From assembly GCA_963708455.1 (NCBI GenBank), contig CAVPSQ010000010.1, positions 558,001 to 622,000 on the forward strand: a stretch of 64,000 bases of DNA, given 5' to 3'. This DNA comes from CAIMUS01 sp963708455. GTDB lineage: Bacteria > Pseudomonadota > Gammaproteobacteria > Competibacterales > Competibacteraceae. Position numbers and translations under genes: made by a program. The notes beneath the pieces are model-generated. The model saw only the letters and a program-made list of their open reading frames with translations, ran no database searches and had not been told where the DNA came from. This document shows, piece after piece, positions 62,971 through 64,000 of the stretch. How positions within the stretch are numbered: the stretch's first letter is position 1; each line of letters opens with the position of its first letter.

Positions 62971-64000
62971 ATGATTGCCAGCCAAGCTATCGCCATCCGC
63001 CGCGCTCTGATCAGCGTCTCCGACAAAACCGGCATCATCGACTTCGCTCGCGCTCTGCGCGATTACGGCGTGGAGATTGTTTCCACCGGCGGCACCGCCA
63101 AGCTGTTGTCCACCCATGATATCCCGGTGGTGGAGGTGTCTGATTACACCGGTTTTCCGGAGATGATGGACGGGCGGGTCAAGACCCTGCATCCCAGAAT
63201 CCACGGCGGTCTGCTGGGACGGCGCGGCGTGGACGATGCGATCATGGCCGGGCATGACATACCCTTTATCGATATGGTGGTGGTCAACCTCTATCCCTTC
63301 GAGGCCACGGTCGCCAGACCCGGTTGCGAACTGGCGGACGCCATCGAGAATATCGACATCGGCGGCCCCGCCCTGCTGCGTGCCGCGGCCAAGAATCACA
63401 CGGCGGTGACGGTGCTGACCGACGCCGCCGACTATCCCTGTCTGCTGGAGGAATTACGCACCCAGCAGGGTGCGGTCAGCGCCGCCACACGTTTTCAACT
63501 GGCGGTCAAAGCCTTCGAGCATACCGCCCGTTATGACGGTGCTATCGCCAATTACCTCGGCGGCATCCAGGCGGACGGCGGCCGCTGCGAATTCCCGCGC
63601 ACCTATAGCATGCAATTCCGCCGGGCGCAGGCGATGCGCTACGGCGAAAATCCCCATCAACAGGCGGCATTCTATGTCGAGCACCGGCCTGCCGAAGCTT
63701 CGGTGGCCACCGCCCGGCAGTTGCAGGGCAAGGAACTGTCCTACAACAACGTGGCCGATACTGACGCTGCGCTGGAATGCGTCAAAGCCTTCGAACAACC
63801 GGCCTGCGTGATCGTCAAGCACGCCAATCCCTGTGGCGTGGCGGTGGCCGCCGCTATCCTGCCCGCCTACGAACGGGCTTTCCAGACCGATCCCACCTCG
63901 GCGTTCGGCGGTATCATCGCCTTCAATCGGGAACTGGACGCAGCGACCGCCCAGGCCATCTTCGACCGCCAGTTCGTGGAGGTAATCGTTGCGCCACAGG
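62971..64000 (+). CDS. purH: bifunctional AICAR transformylase / IMP cyclohydrolase, N-terminal part
   Basis: The frame starts at ATG 62971 and is open at the window's edge, giving the first 343 residues of an enzyme of ~520. PurH performs the last two steps of IMP synthesis. The N-terminal cyclohydrolase domain is complete (ALISVSDKTGIIDFARALRD, STGGTAKLL, MMDGRVKTLHPRIHGGLLGR), then the transformylase begins: MRYGENPHQQAAFY, QGKELSYNNVADTDAAL and the catalytic region VKHANPCGVAV. Confidence 0.97.
   Translation, partial: MIASQAIAIRRALISVSDKTGIIDFARALRDYGVEIVSTGGTAKLLSTHDIPVVEVSDYTGFPEMMDGRVKTLHPRIHGGLLGRRGVDDAIMAGHDIPFIDMVVVNLYPFEATVARPGCELADAIENIDIGGPALLRAAAKNHTAVTVLTDAADYPCLLEELRTQQGAVSAATRFQLAVKAFEHTARYDGAIANYLGGIQADGGRCEFPRTYSMQFRRAQAMRYGENPHQQAAFYVEHRPAEASVATARQLQGKELSYNNVADTDAALECVKAFEQPACVIVKHANPCGVAVAAAILPAYERAFQTDPTSAFGGIIAFNRELDAATAQAIFDRQFVEVIVAPQ

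Overview
The window reads as a chromosomal segment of a GC-rich gammaproteobacterium. The groESL operon is preceded by a CIRCE operator, and typical proteobacterial housekeeping genes are present (mnmG, purH, dapC, groESL, a phosphotransferase-system enzyme I). Dense families of short GC-rich palindromic repeats and many CHAT, Rpn-nuclease and toxin-antitoxin genes recall large accessory-rich gammaproteobacteria such as the Competibacter group. That placement is inference from gene content; no 16S rRNA is present.

Layout. 1-8.1 kb: end of a PEP-protein phosphotransferase gene, a GT4 glycosyltransferase, an O-antigen-ligase-like membrane protein, tRNA-Arg(CCT), an alpha/beta hydrolase, a LON-domain protein and an interrupted CcoI-type copper ATPase. 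8.1-24.2 kb: an accessory island with VapBC, a CHAT-NTPase-TPR gene with a zinc-ribbon and a membrane partner, a TacAT-like pair, a type I restriction system (hsdR broken), BrnT-like, HicAB and second VapBC pairs, an Rpn nuclease, and a decayed second copy of the CHAT module. 24.2-38.6 kb: mostly housekeeping genes (DUF815 ATPase, groESL, phosphoribosyltransferase, an RpoD-family sigma factor, dapC, a frameshifted glgE with a VAADES repeat, hypE, patatin, mnmG). 38.6-62.4 kb: a second, heavily rearranged island with a Tat-exported glycosidase, two YajD-like HNH genes, a STAND NTPase with ten nearly identical 42-residue TPR units, a dismantled type III restriction system, RES, BrnT and UPF0175/DUF3368 toxin-antitoxin loci, an acyl-CoA synthetase, an XRE-ImmA/PIN operon, an AlbA_2-ATPase/ParA operon, and fragments of rtcA, bcp, CHAT, PIN and transposase genes. 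62.5-64 kb: a DUF6489 gene and the start of purH.

The two islands share repeat families and duplicated pieces. Family A is about 50-75 bp around CCTGGATT...ATCCAGG (8 copies). Family B is a GGGAGCGCCGGCGTCCCCGC palindrome, in three places enclosed by inverted repeats CCACTTAAGGTGGGAC. Family C resembles GTAGGGCGCAATACGC. Family A copies lie at or next to the points where mod and rtcA are cut off, so the islands look like places where defence and conflict genes are acquired, duplicated and deleted at repeats. About ten genes carry single-base frameshifts, mostly one extra base; whether these are decay or sequence error cannot be settled from this sequence.

The strongest candidate for an uncharacterised system is the operon-like set zinc-ribbon / CHAT-NTPase-TPR / two-helix membrane protein at 9.3-13.3 kb. 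It recurs, with the CHAT gene almost entirely deleted, at 22.5-23.4 kb, and in both places lies beside a divergent, truncated second CHAT-family gene behind the same promoter-leader sequence.
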